Assembly: GCA_900473175.1 (NCBI GenBank)
Contig: UCKM01000015.1
Location: forward strand, 244,712 to 308,711
Length of the DNA: 64,000 nucleotides
Origin: Hyphomicrobiales bacterium
GTDB lineage: Bacteria; Pseudomonadota; Alphaproteobacteria; Rhizobiales; Rhizobiaceae
Direction of reading: 5' to 3'
The position numbers and the translations under genes are program-made. The notes below the pieces were generated by a model. It saw only the letters and a program-made list of their open reading frames with translations, was not told the DNA's origin and searched no databases. This document shows positions 55,495 through 63,659 of the stretch, piece after piece. Position 1 is the stretch's first letter; each line of letters opens with the position of its first letter.

Positions 55495-57219
55495 CTAATG
55501 GCTCATCAGGTCTTTGGCAGCATCTTTCAAATGATTGAGGTCATTGGGGTTGAATACGAGTTTGTTGTCTTCGCGCTTTATCTTGAGGAGGTTCCAGCGC
55601 CTGACCGACAGGCCCTCATCGAATTTCAGGCCATCGAACTTGTCGAAGTTCTGGAACAGCACTGCGATACGAAAGATCTTGGGTTCGCGCTCCGGGAAGT
55701 ACTCGCCGACCAGCGTGTCGATCCTGGTATCCCAATCCTCGAAATGATTGATCGTATGCTGCCGGTCGCCCGGGCGCGTCCTCTGGTCATGGGCGGCCAC
55801 AATGTTCAGCTGCGCGCGATTGAACCGCTTGACGCTTTCATCGAGGCTGTCGAGCGACACGGCGACGGTCTCGTATTCACCCTGCTTGACAACCGTCTTG
55901 CCCAGTTCCTGCAAGTTGGTCGAAAGCAGTTGGCGGTTGGGATCGCTGTCCGGAAGGTTCTCGAACCGCGTCCGCAACTTGCTTTCAAACAGTTCGTCGA
56001 AGCCGGCTAGTTTCGCCAGCTTAGCGCCTATATCCTCGGGCGGACCTGTCCAGGCGCATTCGACTTTCTGGTTGATCTCACTGCCGTCCCACCACTCACC
56101 TTCAGGCCGCCAGTATACGCGCTGGAATTTTCCGACGATATCGCGCCATATGCTTACGAGGTCCTCATCGCCATAGCCCAGTGCATTCATGAGCGGGAAG
56201 ATCAATCCGTCCTTGAGTCCGGCCACGGTCGTGTTCTTGTCGGAGGCGGAGCGAACGAAGATCGGCGGATATTTGAACAATTCCGTGCGCTGCGGTTCGG
56301 TCAGTTTCCTGGTCACGCTCCAGCCATCTTCCCAATGCTGTACCCGTTCTGGGTTGTACCTGCGCAGATAATTGAACAACTCGACATCACCCGACTGGGA
56401 GCCTGCGCCGTTGGCATTCGGCGTAGGGCTTCCGAGCACCAGGACACTCGACTCCACGACCTGATCGTCTGCTTCGCCCAAGCTGAGAAACCGTTCCAGT
56501 TCGACTTTGGCATTTGCGCGATCAGCCTGATCATTCCTGAGTTCACGAACAAAAGTTGGCCTGTCATTGAAAGCCGGATTTTTAGCGCGATAGCGTTCTT
56601 TCCATTTGTTCCACCAATTGAGAACTTCCTCCTTTTCGTAGAGAAGCATGAACTTTTTTCGTGTCTCGGCAGGACCCTCACGCGATTTGAGCCAATCCTC
56701 GAAAGCATACGCGAACGTGGTGCCCTCCGCCGCGTCGGTGTCGTCCAGATCAAACGGCGTTACCACCGCCAGGAAACATTTGGACTGGCTGATCTGCTCC
56801 ATCTTGAGTTCGGAGACCTTGGACCACAGGTCCGCCGTAAACGGATGATACTTTGCGAAATAATCAAACACATGTTCATCATCGCAATACTTGAAGGCAA
56901 CTTCGCCTTGCTTGTATATTCTGAACCATTGAGGTTCATCAACGTCGACAGGATCCATCAGCGACTGGATTTGCGTGCAAATTCTTCGGCGCGTAGCCAG
57001 AAGCTTAAGCAGTTTTCCCAAAAGGTCCTGAGGAATAACTGTGTTGACGATGTAGTCCTGCAATGCCTCGTCGTAGGGTTGTTCTGTGTTCACCACGACA
57101 GTGGGCAGCGGCGCAAAGTCCTGATCGGAAAGGAACATTGATAAAAGGCTCAGGTTGGGAAAGGCCTGACCAATCGCAGATCTGAGCAATTTCTTCTCAC
57201 TACCACTCAAGTCACTCAC
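55495..57219 (-). CDS. EAD1-containing protein of unknown effector/adaptor function
   Basis: A 574-residue protein beginning at GTG 57219, supported by GAGGGG 8 nt before. Residues 1-75 match the EAD1 domain of the protease at 49420 (LSGSEKKLLRSAIGQAFPNL, MFLSDQDF, then a YIVNTVIPQDLLGKLLKLL helix). The remaining 500 residues are rich in charged and aromatic residues, with a Rossmann-like strand FLAVVTPFDLDDTDAAEG near 155-172, another VVESSVLVLGSPTPNANG near 248-265 and a possible strand-loop FRIAVLFQNFDKFDG near 525-539. I recognise no known enzyme. First gene of the operon; likely the adaptor or sensor for the NTPase (inference). Confidence 0.8.
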   Translation of the reverse strand: MSDLSGSEKKLLRSAIGQAFPNLSLLSMFLSDQDFAPLPTVVVNTEQPYDEALQDYIVNTVIPQDLLGKLLKLLATRRRICTQIQSLMDPVDVDEPQWFRIYKQGEVAFKYCDDEHVFDYFAKYHPFTADLWSKVSELKMEQISQSKCFLAVVTPFDLDDTDAAEGTTFAYAFEDWLKSREGPAETRKKFMLLYEKEEVLNWWNKWKERYRAKNPAFNDRPTFVRELRNDQADRANAKVELERFLSLGEADDQVVESSVLVLGSPTPNANGAGSQSGDVELFNYLRRYNPERVQHWEDGWSVTRKLTEPQRTELFKYPPIFVRSASDKNTTVAGLKDGLIFPLMNALGYGDEDLVSIWRDIVGKFQRVYWRPEGEWWDGSEINQKVECAWTGPPEDIGAKLAKLAGFDELFESKLRTRFENLPDSDPNRQLLSTNLQELGKTVVKQGEYETVAVSLDSLDESVKRFNRAQLNIVAAHDQRTRPGDRQHTINHFEDWDTRIDTLVGEYFPEREPKIFRIAVLFQNFDKFDGLKFDEGLSVRRWNLLKIKREDNKLVFNPNDLNHLKDAAKDLMSH

Positions 57220-57938
57220 GCGAATGCCCCTCGGATATGAAGACCTCCAAGCGATCAAGATAGCATAAATTGTTTAAAGTTCACAGGAATACACCGCGTA
57301 GAGCTTAATTACTTGGAATTAACATACCTGCAGCAACTGTTGATTGCATCTGACTTACCGATCCTAAGTACACGATATTATTAAGCAAAATTGTTTTATC
57401 GCGGGTGATCTGGCTGTCGCCCGGCCTCAAGAGCTGCCGCATCGCGGGAACTTACCTCGATACAGTACAGGGTATGTGGTGGTGTTGCGACCCGCCATGC
57501 ATCCTCTGGGAGCCGTCTTGGAGCTATGCACAGCATGGCTTGGTACATTTATCACGGTGGACTGAATATCAAAGGGTGGCGGTGACGGCACCACCATAGA
57601 TAGACTAATTCCTTTGGAGCGGATGCCTTGAAACAAAGAAATTTCGCTTGATCGGGGGCAATTTTGTGGCAATATCATTTAATATTCGTCGCGTGACGAC
57701 GACATGATCAAATAGAATTTAGATTATTTATAATATTTTCCAAAGTAACCAAAGAAATACTTTAGATAGCTTCTTATCACAATTGCTTGGAGTGGTGACA
57801 AGCATGCATGGCGGTAGCTGATCAGTATAGCGGAAATCGGCCACCGGAACCAAGGATCGGGAATCATCGAAGCCCTTCGACAGTCACAAGGGTTCGCCCG
57901 ATTTTCGATAGCGACGCATGATTACTCTGGAGGATTAC
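57220..57938. promoter_or_regulatory. AT-rich divergent control region of the conflict cluster
   Basis: About 720 bp between the leftward EAD/STAND operon and the rightward effector cassette. It is AT-rich at 57290-57400 and 57690-57800, with a more GC-rich middle. The two frames around 57405-57680 have no coding support. It presumably holds both promoters; no known operator, terminator or repeat was recognised. Confidence 0.5.
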
Positions 57939-58304
57939 ATGGCCGCCAATCTTCAGCTGCTCGATCTCACGGCTCTCGGAACAATCGGCGGCCTCACCCT
58001 GGCCACGACTGCGGTGACAAACGGCCTGTGGCGCTCGTTCGGATGGCAGCCGCGATGGCTTGGGCTGGTCGTGTCATTGGTGATCTGCGTGGCGACAGCC
58101 TTCTTCGCAGGAAATGTTGCGCCGGTCAGCATCTTCCTCGCCGTTCTGAATGCCTTCGTCGTCTACCTCGCTGCAGCCGGCACCAGCGGCGCCGGGGCGG
58201 CCATTCAGGGGGATCAAGGACAGGCCCCTGCAAACGAGGGACGAGAATTGCCTGGCATGGATGACGAGCCTCCTGACAGGCAGTTCCTGCGTTCATGGTT
58301 CTAA
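57939..58304 (+). CDS. Small membrane protein, holin-like
   Basis: A 121-residue protein with three hydrophobic helices at about residues 9-29, 39-58 and 62-83 and a hydrophilic, mostly acidic C-terminal tail with DDEPPDRQF. GGAGG lies 5 nt before the ATG at 57939. Size, helix number and charged tail resemble a small holin, but there is no direct sequence evidence. It is the first gene of the cassette that ends in a peptidoglycan amidase, where a pore-former would make sense. Could instead be an anchor for the protease-nuclease. Confidence 0.6.
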   Translation: MAANLQLLDLTALGTIGGLTLATTAVTNGLWRSFGWQPRWLGLVVSLVICVATAFFAGNVAPVSIFLAVLNAFVVYLAAAGTSGAGAAIQGDQGQAPANEGRELPGMDDEPPDRQFLRSWF

Positions 58305-58359
58305 ACGAGACGCGCTGTCCAAAAACATTGCACGCAGGATCTGCGAGCGGGTGGGGAAA

Positions 58360-60663
58360 ATGGCAAATGCGGACGCCGACCGACTAAAAGATTATCTCGC
58401 ACTCATCACCAGGAAACATGGTGGGATCGAGCCAATCAAAAACATGCTGGACGAGCGCGCCAGGGCCGGCGCGGGGTCGGGCCTTGAAAGCATATCCGAC
58501 ACAAATGACGATCTGAAGCTGGCGGTGTCCGGGCTCGAAGCCGTAGAGCTTGGCCGCGCGCCCTCGGAGGGTGAAATCTATGGCTTGGAGGCGATCATCC
58601 TTCCGGATTTGCGTCCCGCCATCGATATCGTCGACGACACATTCTCGGTCACGCATCCACTGTGGCGACGATTGTCTGAAGATGCCTCGATTCGCACCCG
58701 CATCGAGTCCGTCATTCCTTCAATCGGAAGAATAGAATTGCCTGGCAACAACAAGTATCCGTACGGTGGCACCGGTTTCGTCGTCGGCGACGGTCTGCTC
58801 ATGACTAACAGGCATGTCGCCGAAATTTTTGCGCAAGGACTGGGCGACAGGAAACTGGCGTTTCTCGATGGGGCGAAGGCTGCGATCGACTTCAAGCATG
58901 AGCAAGGACGGCCTCCTGGCCCAATGCTGGATGTCGTGCGCGTCGTCATGATCCATCCTTTTTGGGATATGGCAATTCTCGCTGTCGATGGAATTCCGGA
59001 TTCGGCGAAATCCCTCAGGCTGTCATTGAGCGACGCGCGCGATCTTGTCGGGCACGATATATTCGTCATTGGCTATCCGACGTTCGACCCACGCAATCCG
59101 TCAGATGTACAAGCGGACGTCATGGCCGGAAGATACGGCGTGAAGCGGCTGCAACCGGGCGAGCTCCAGGGCGGCATGAACACCGCCAGCTTCGGTAAGA
59201 TGGTTCCGGCCGCAACGCACGACTGCTCCACGCTTGGCGGCAATTCCGGCTCGGCCGTTCTCGACCTCGACAATGGAGAGGTGCTTGCTCTCCATTTTGG
59301 CGGGGCCTACCAGAAACAAAACTACGCCGTGCCGGCTTTCGAGCTTGGGCGCGACAGCCGCGTGATTGCGACCGGGGTGCGCTTTGCAGGCAATCCGCCG
59401 GGAGGAACCAATGATTGGCCGGGCTGGTGGTCGCGAGCTGATGGTATGGAGGCTGTCGGAACGGGTTCCGCTCCGATAGCTGGCGTCGCCAAATCTCCGG
59501 CATCAAAAACGGGCGCCCGGATGGGGGCCGTCAAGATCGAGGCAGATCAGGGGGTGGCGCGCATCGAGGTGCCCTTGCGCATCACCATTTCCGTCGACAT
59601 CGACAGTCCGATCGCAAGGTCGGTCACTGCAACCGAAATGCCTGAGGGGGAAGAAATCGAGGCGGCGCGCGAACCTTTCCGCGACACCGATTTTAGTACA
59701 CGCAAGGGCTATGACCCCGGATTCCTGAACGATCCGAAGCAGGAGAATCTGCTTGCACACGTGGACGTTCCCATGCCCCTGCCCGCGGACCCCTCTGTCC
59801 TCGCCAAGGCGCGATCCGGCGAAGACATTCTCGACTATGAAAACTTTTCGATCCGAATGCATGCACAGCGGCGGATAGCTTTGATCACGGCATCCAACGT
59901 GACGAAGGCGCCCGAGCTGAAGCGGCCGGAACCCAATCGGGATTATACCCGCCGTGGTCTGTCGGGACTTGGAGAGAGCGACCAGGAACAATGGTTCCTT
60001 GATCCGCGTCTCGATGGCGCGTTTCAAATTCCCGACGTCTTTTTCACCAAGGATCGCAAGGCCTTCGACAAGGGTCATATCGTCCGGCGCGACGACGTTT
60101 CGTGGGGCAAGACCTACGATCAGCTCCGGCGGGCCAACGGCGATACCTATCACGTGACGAACTGTTCTCCCCAGGTTGCCGGTTTCAACAGGTCCGCAAG
60201 CGGCAAGGATAATTGGGGCGATCTCGAAAACCTGGTCCTTTCGGAAGCGGCGAACGAACGGCTTTGCGTCTTTGCGGGACCGGTTCTCGCGCTATCCGAT
60301 GCGGTGTTCACGGGCGTTGGTGACGGGGGGGCCGTCTTGCGCGCCCGAATACCGTCGCGATACTGGAAGGTCATTGTCAGCCGGGTTGACGACGGAATCG
60401 CGGCCTATGGCTTCATGCTGGAGCAGGATCTGGCGGACGTGGATTTTGAATTCGCCGTGCCGGCTGAGTTCGTTCCGACAATGTATCCGATTGACGGTAT
60501 CGAACGGATTTCAGGTGTTGTGTTTGCAGGCGCGGTCAAAGCAGCCGATCAGTATGAAACGGTCCGTGGTACCGAACTTGGCTTGCGCACTGGCACGCGG
60601 CGCAAGGCGCCGGCAGAGCCCGCAACCTTGCCTTCGAAGCCTCAGCAGCCGAAACAGCAGTAG
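58360..60663 (+). CDS. Trypsin-like protease fused to DNA/RNA non-specific nuclease
   Basis: About 767 residues with no signal peptide. After a helical N-terminal region (to about 110), a trypsin-like domain carries His152 (LLMTNRHVAEIF), Asp203 (PFWDMAIL) and Ser296 (GGNSGSAVL). A linker with a charged middle part follows, then a beta-beta-alpha Me nuclease domain at about 510-740: FDKGHIVRRDD (His573, the general base of the DRGH-type motif), NCSPQVAGFNRSASGKDNW (Asn601, Asn610) and LENLV. Members cleave DNA and RNA. The start could lie upstream, up to about 58261; 58360 is the first well-placed ATG. This fusion would allow the protease to release or activate the nuclease (inference). Confidence 0.85.
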   Translation: MANADADRLKDYLALITRKHGGIEPIKNMLDERARAGAGSGLESISDTNDDLKLAVSGLEAVELGRAPSEGEIYGLEAIILPDLRPAIDIVDDTFSVTHPLWRRLSEDASIRTRIESVIPSIGRIELPGNNKYPYGGTGFVVGDGLLMTNRHVAEIFAQGLGDRKLAFLDGAKAAIDFKHEQGRPPGPMLDVVRVVMIHPFWDMAILAVDGIPDSAKSLRLSLSDARDLVGHDIFVIGYPTFDPRNPSDVQADVMAGRYGVKRLQPGELQGGMNTASFGKMVPAATHDCSTLGGNSGSAVLDLDNGEVLALHFGGAYQKQNYAVPAFELGRDSRVIATGVRFAGNPPGGTNDWPGWWSRADGMEAVGTGSAPIAGVAKSPASKTGARMGAVKIEADQGVARIEVPLRITISVDIDSPIARSVTATEMPEGEEIEAAREPFRDTDFSTRKGYDPGFLNDPKQENLLAHVDVPMPLPADPSVLAKARSGEDILDYENFSIRMHAQRRIALITASNVTKAPELKRPEPNRDYTRRGLSGLGESDQEQWFLDPRLDGAFQIPDVFFTKDRKAFDKGHIVRRDDVSWGKTYDQLRRANGDTYHVTNCSPQVAGFNRSASGKDNWGDLENLVLSEAANERLCVFAGPVLALSDAVFTGVGDGGAVLRARIPSRYWKVIVSRVDDGIAAYGFMLEQDLADVDFEFAVPAEFVPTMYPIDGIERISGVVFAGAVKAADQYETVRGTELGLRTGTRRKAPAEPATLPSKPQQPKQQ

Positions 60664-60673
60664 GAGGGAATCG

Positions 60674-61483
60674 ATGCCACGTTGTCCATTTGCGACCTGG
60701 AAGCCTATCAGCGGTTCATCCGGAACCTATACCGGCGGCCCGTTCAAGATCGTTCACCACACCACCGAGGGCAGCACCGCTCAAGGTGCGTTCGATGCCT
60801 TCAAGAAGCACCGCTCGGACCCCCACTTTACCGTCGATGCAACGACCATTTATCAGCATATTGATACCGGCAGCGCCTCGCGTGCGCTGAAAAACCTGCC
60901 CAATGGCGTGCAGACTAACCGCGACTCTGCCGTACAGATCGAGGTGGTAGGATTTGCGCACCGGCCCAAGACCCGGGCAACGCTTGAAAACGTGCGCAGA
61001 CTTTGCCGCTGGATTGAAGCCACTCATTCCGTCCCCAAGGTCTGGCCCAACGGGCTACCCAAGCCTGCAGTCAACGGTCAGGACCCCGGCGGGCACAATC
61101 GCAATGCCACCAATTGGGACACGAAAGGTGGCCACTACGGCCACAGCAATGTTCCCGAGAACACGCACTGGGATCCGGCCTATACCAAACCCGAGGTCGA
61201 TTTCCTTATGCTCGAGGGTACGGAGGGGCCTGAAACGGTCGAAGGCCTGGAGACGATCCCGTTCGACGATCCGGGCATGGCAAGAGATCATTCGCATATG
61301 CCTGATCACGCCGACCCACAGGGTACTTCGACCGAGATGCCGGCGGTGAGACGAAAGCCAGCGGCCAAGAAAAAGCCGCCAGTCAAGATCGACGAAAGTC
61401 CCACTGGAAGTGTCAAGACGACCGAGGCTCCCGCAGGCAAGAAGCGAAGTACGAAAGACACGACCCCGCACAAGATCGATTAA
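60674..61483 (+). CDS. N-acetylmuramoyl-L-alanine amidase (T7-lysozyme-like)
   Basis: A 269-residue zinc amidase of the amidase_2/PGRP family. Zinc and substrate residues are in FKIVHHTTEG near residues 25-34, HFTVDATTIYQHI near 49-61 and GHYGHSNVPENTHWDPAY near 154-171. It hydrolyses the bond between MurNAc and the stem peptide. No signal peptide is apparent, so a holin-like partner or lysis would be required for wall access. The C-terminal 75 residues are Lys/Pro/Thr-rich. AGGAGGG sits 7 nt before the ATG, 10 bp after the previous gene. Its last bases overlap a decayed methyltransferase fragment. Confidence 0.87.
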   Translation: MPRCPFATWKPISGSSGTYTGGPFKIVHHTTEGSTAQGAFDAFKKHRSDPHFTVDATTIYQHIDTGSASRALKNLPNGVQTNRDSAVQIEVVGFAHRPKTRATLENVRRLCRWIEATHSVPKVWPNGLPKPAVNGQDPGGHNRNATNWDTKGGHYGHSNVPENTHWDPAYTKPEVDFLMLEGTEGPETVEGLETIPFDDPGMARDHSHMPDHADPQGTSTEMPAVRRKPAAKKKPPVKIDESPTGSVKTTEAPAGKKRSTKDTTPHKID

Positions 61484-61709
61484 TCGCATTGCGTGGAGCC
61501 TTTCTCGTTGGAACTGAAAGATTCGGGGATTTGCACCACCCAAGCGACGCACGCCTCGCAGATTGCCGCGACATGGCGATGATCCGTACCGCAGCACCCG
61601 CCTAGAACATGCACGCCAGGAAACGAGCGCGTCAGGTTGCGGAAAGCTTACGAGACAGGTTCTGGCTTTCCGCAGCTTCATCAAGCTCCTGTTCTCGCCT
61701 GGCACTTCG
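61480..61709 (-). pseudogene. C-terminal remnant of a homocysteine S-methyltransferase
   Basis: The minus strand encodes NLTRSFPGVHVLGGCCGTDHRH (given here as the motif HVLGGCCGTDHRHVAAI), the zinc-binding C-terminal signature of homocysteine S-methyltransferases, ending at the TAA at 61480. Upstream, in a different frame, QELDEAAESQNLS matches the part that normally precedes it, so a frameshift and probably a small deletion separate them near 61640. The remaining about 250 residues of the enzyme are missing. The fragment abuts the amidase gene and marks a likely junction. Confidence 0.75.
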
Positions 61710-61845
61710 TTGTCGAGGCAAACCCGGACTGGTGCAGACTAACTACTGGCTGGCTGACGGAACGGTACTTGCTCCCTGCGTGATGACAATTGCGGCGTAA
61801 CCAGCTATCGAACAGTTCGAAGACAGTTCGGAAAGCTGAAAGATC
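61710..61845. other. Intergenic region before the MaoC gene
   Basis: About 135 bp with no gene or recognised site. It should contain the promoter of the MaoC-family gene. Confidence 0.4.
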
Positions 61846-62325
61846 ATGAAAGAAGCGATTACGCTCAAGCAATTGAAGGCAGCGGTTGGCACGGAGATCG
61901 GCTGCTCCGAATGGCGGGTAGTCAGCCAGGAGATGATCAACAAGTTCGCCGATGCCACCGATGACCACCAGTTCATCCACACAGATCCGGTGGCCGCAGC
62001 CGAAACCCCATTTGGCGGCACGATCGCCCACGGCTTCCTGACGATCTCGCTGCTGTCCACCCTGGCCTATGAAGCGCTACCAATGATCGAAGGCGCGACC
62101 ATGGGCATCAATTACGGCTTCGACAAGGTTCGCTTTATGGCGCCAGTCAAATCGGGCAAGCGGGTTCGCGCCCATTTCAAACTGGTCGACGCCGATATCC
62201 GCCCCTCCGGCCGGGTCCTCAACAATTACGAAGTGACACTCGAGATCGAGAATTCGCTGAAACCTGCGCTCGTGGCGAACTGGCTTACCATTGCAGTGCT
62301 TGAGAGCCCACCGGAAATGGATTGA
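61846..62325 (+). CDS. MaoC-like (R)-enoyl-CoA hydratase family protein
   Basis: A 159-residue hot-dog-fold protein of the NodN/MaoC family. The hydratase catalytic motif reads FADATDDHQFIHTDPVAAAE near residues 34-53 (Asp and His), followed by TPFGGTIAHGFLTISLL near 54-70. Such proteins hydrate trans-2-enoyl-CoA or related substrates in fatty-acid and polyhydroxyalkanoate metabolism. Its end overlaps the converging hydrolase gene by 41 bp. Starts at ATG 61846. Substrate unknown. Confidence 0.9.
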   Translation: MKEAITLKQLKAAVGTEIGCSEWRVVSQEMINKFADATDDHQFIHTDPVAAAETPFGGTIAHGFLTISLLSTLAYEALPMIEGATMGINYGFDKVRFMAPVKSGKRVRAHFKLVDADIRPSGRVLNNYEVTLEIENSLKPALVANWLTIAVLESPPEMD

Positions 62326-63493
62326 GCCTTCCGGCCTCATCGAGCGGCGCCGCGCTATCCTTGTAGGTCGTGACCAGATCCCTGAACGCAAAGGGTCCTT
62401 GCACATACATGCCAATGTCATACGGATTGCGGATTTGCGCGCCTTTCAGGAACAAGAGGTGCATCTTGAAGAAGTTCTTCCTGGCGCGCGCGTAGCGCCT
62501 GGCGCTGTGAATATGCTTGAAGCGAAGGCGCCGGATAATCGGCTCGGTACGTGGTTTGATGCCAAGCGCCGCCGCCGGGTTGGATTTGTAGAAATGAACG
62601 ATATCGGTAATTGTCTGGAACTCCGCCCAGAGAACCGGGGTCTCCTGCATGACGGTCCGCACGTCCTCACGTAATCCGGTCGCGCGTGGATGAAAGGCGA
62701 TCATAAGGAGGCAGGAGCCGGCAGCAAGCAGTGACACTGGCTTGCGCTTGAAGAGTTCGGGATTACCACGCCACACATCGGCGATAGCCTCCACCGCCGG
62801 AACGGTGCCAAGGCTGTGCCCGATAATCACGACTTCGTCCGCATCACTCGCCTTGAGTTTCGCCGCCAAATGGTCTGCAAATGCCTGACGGCGTTGCAAC
62901 AGGGCGGGATTGCGCCGATGGATCCGATCGGAAGCCGCGGCCCAGTCGTCAAGCAGGTAGGAGAAGAACACTTTTTCACCCGGCCAGCGCACAAGCAGGC
63001 GTCCAATCAAAAGCGCAAACGGCATCGTCCAGACCAGATGAAGATTGTCGTTGCCGGAAAACAGCGGAAAAAGGCCAATGCCGATTGTGACCAGGGTGAT
63101 GAAACAGGCAAAGGCGAACGGCCACATGAAAAAGATGCAGAAGCGCCAGCTGGTGCGCAGATAGCGCCAGAAGGTTCCGGTCAGCAGGATATCGAGGAAG
63201 GCCATCAGCCCTGTCGCAAAACGCGTTGCGACGTTACGCGATGCGTAAGCATCGAAAATGTCGGCGGTTCCGAACTGGCAGAATTCAGTTTCGGTTTGCC
63301 AGTCGGTGCCCTTGGTTTCGATCCGCATGGAAGCGACGTTCTGCCCTTCCGGGACCATCGGCCCGGCATGGGTCTTGGCATGCCAGAGACTGCTGAAATC
63401 GGCAGCGCTATTGAGATAGCGGCCACGCACCGCGACGGGATGCAACCCTTCATAACCTGTAAAGTTGATAACGAGGCGCTTTTTGACAGCCAT
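62285..63493 (-). CDS. Membrane-anchored alpha/beta hydrolase-like protein
   Basis: A 402-residue protein. An N-terminal region starts KKRLVINFTGYEGLHP, two hydrophobic helices lie at about residues 118-140 and 148-166, and a cytosolic hydrolase core has the elbow GHSLGT near residue 224 after DEVVIIG. A conserved serine, a GYEG loop and FRDLVTTYKD near the end are visible, but the full catalytic triad is not clear. No specific family is recalled; relatives are annotated as hypothetical in Rhizobiales. ATG 63493 follows a GTG at 63496 in the same frame. It overlaps the MaoC gene end. Confidence 0.75.
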   Translation of the reverse strand: MAVKKRLVINFTGYEGLHPVAVRGRYLNSAADFSSLWHAKTHAGPMVPEGQNVASMRIETKGTDWQTETEFCQFGTADIFDAYASRNVATRFATGLMAFLDILLTGTFWRYLRTSWRFCIFFMWPFAFACFITLVTIGIGLFPLFSGNDNLHLVWTMPFALLIGRLLVRWPGEKVFFSYLLDDWAAASDRIHRRNPALLQRRQAFADHLAAKLKASDADEVVIIGHSLGTVPAVEAIADVWRGNPELFKRKPVSLLAAGSCLLMIAFHPRATGLREDVRTVMQETPVLWAEFQTITDIVHFYKSNPAAALGIKPRTEPIIRRLRFKHIHSARRYARARKNFFKMHLLFLKGAQIRNPYDIGMYVQGPFAFRDLVTTYKDSAAPLDEAGRLNPFPVGSQALQW

Positions 63494-63659
63494 CACAAAT
63501 CTCTATGCGACGAGACGACGCGAATTGGCAGTCACCGGCATCTCTGGAGAACAAACGGCGCCGCATTCGTGGTCAGCCGTTCCATATCGGAGCACCGTTT
63601 ACATGAAATTGTGCGGCCCGCACAACTGGAAGTTCTTACCGCAGGCCGCAACGCTCTGG

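Noticed and set aside
57405..57680. Small genes or a pseudogene in the cluster's central gap
   Set aside because: One plus-strand frame reads fairly protein-like but is broken by two stops, and nothing in it resembles a family I know; it was left as control region.
61609..61800. 63-residue plus-strand reading frame
   Set aside because: It lies antisense to the methyltransferase remnant, lacks a ribosome site and has no recognisable sequence.
47741..61845. tRNA-Val 3' end as a duplicated attachment site
   Set aside because: No second copy of the tRNA 3' end and no integrase gene were found in the window, so integration there is only a possibility.
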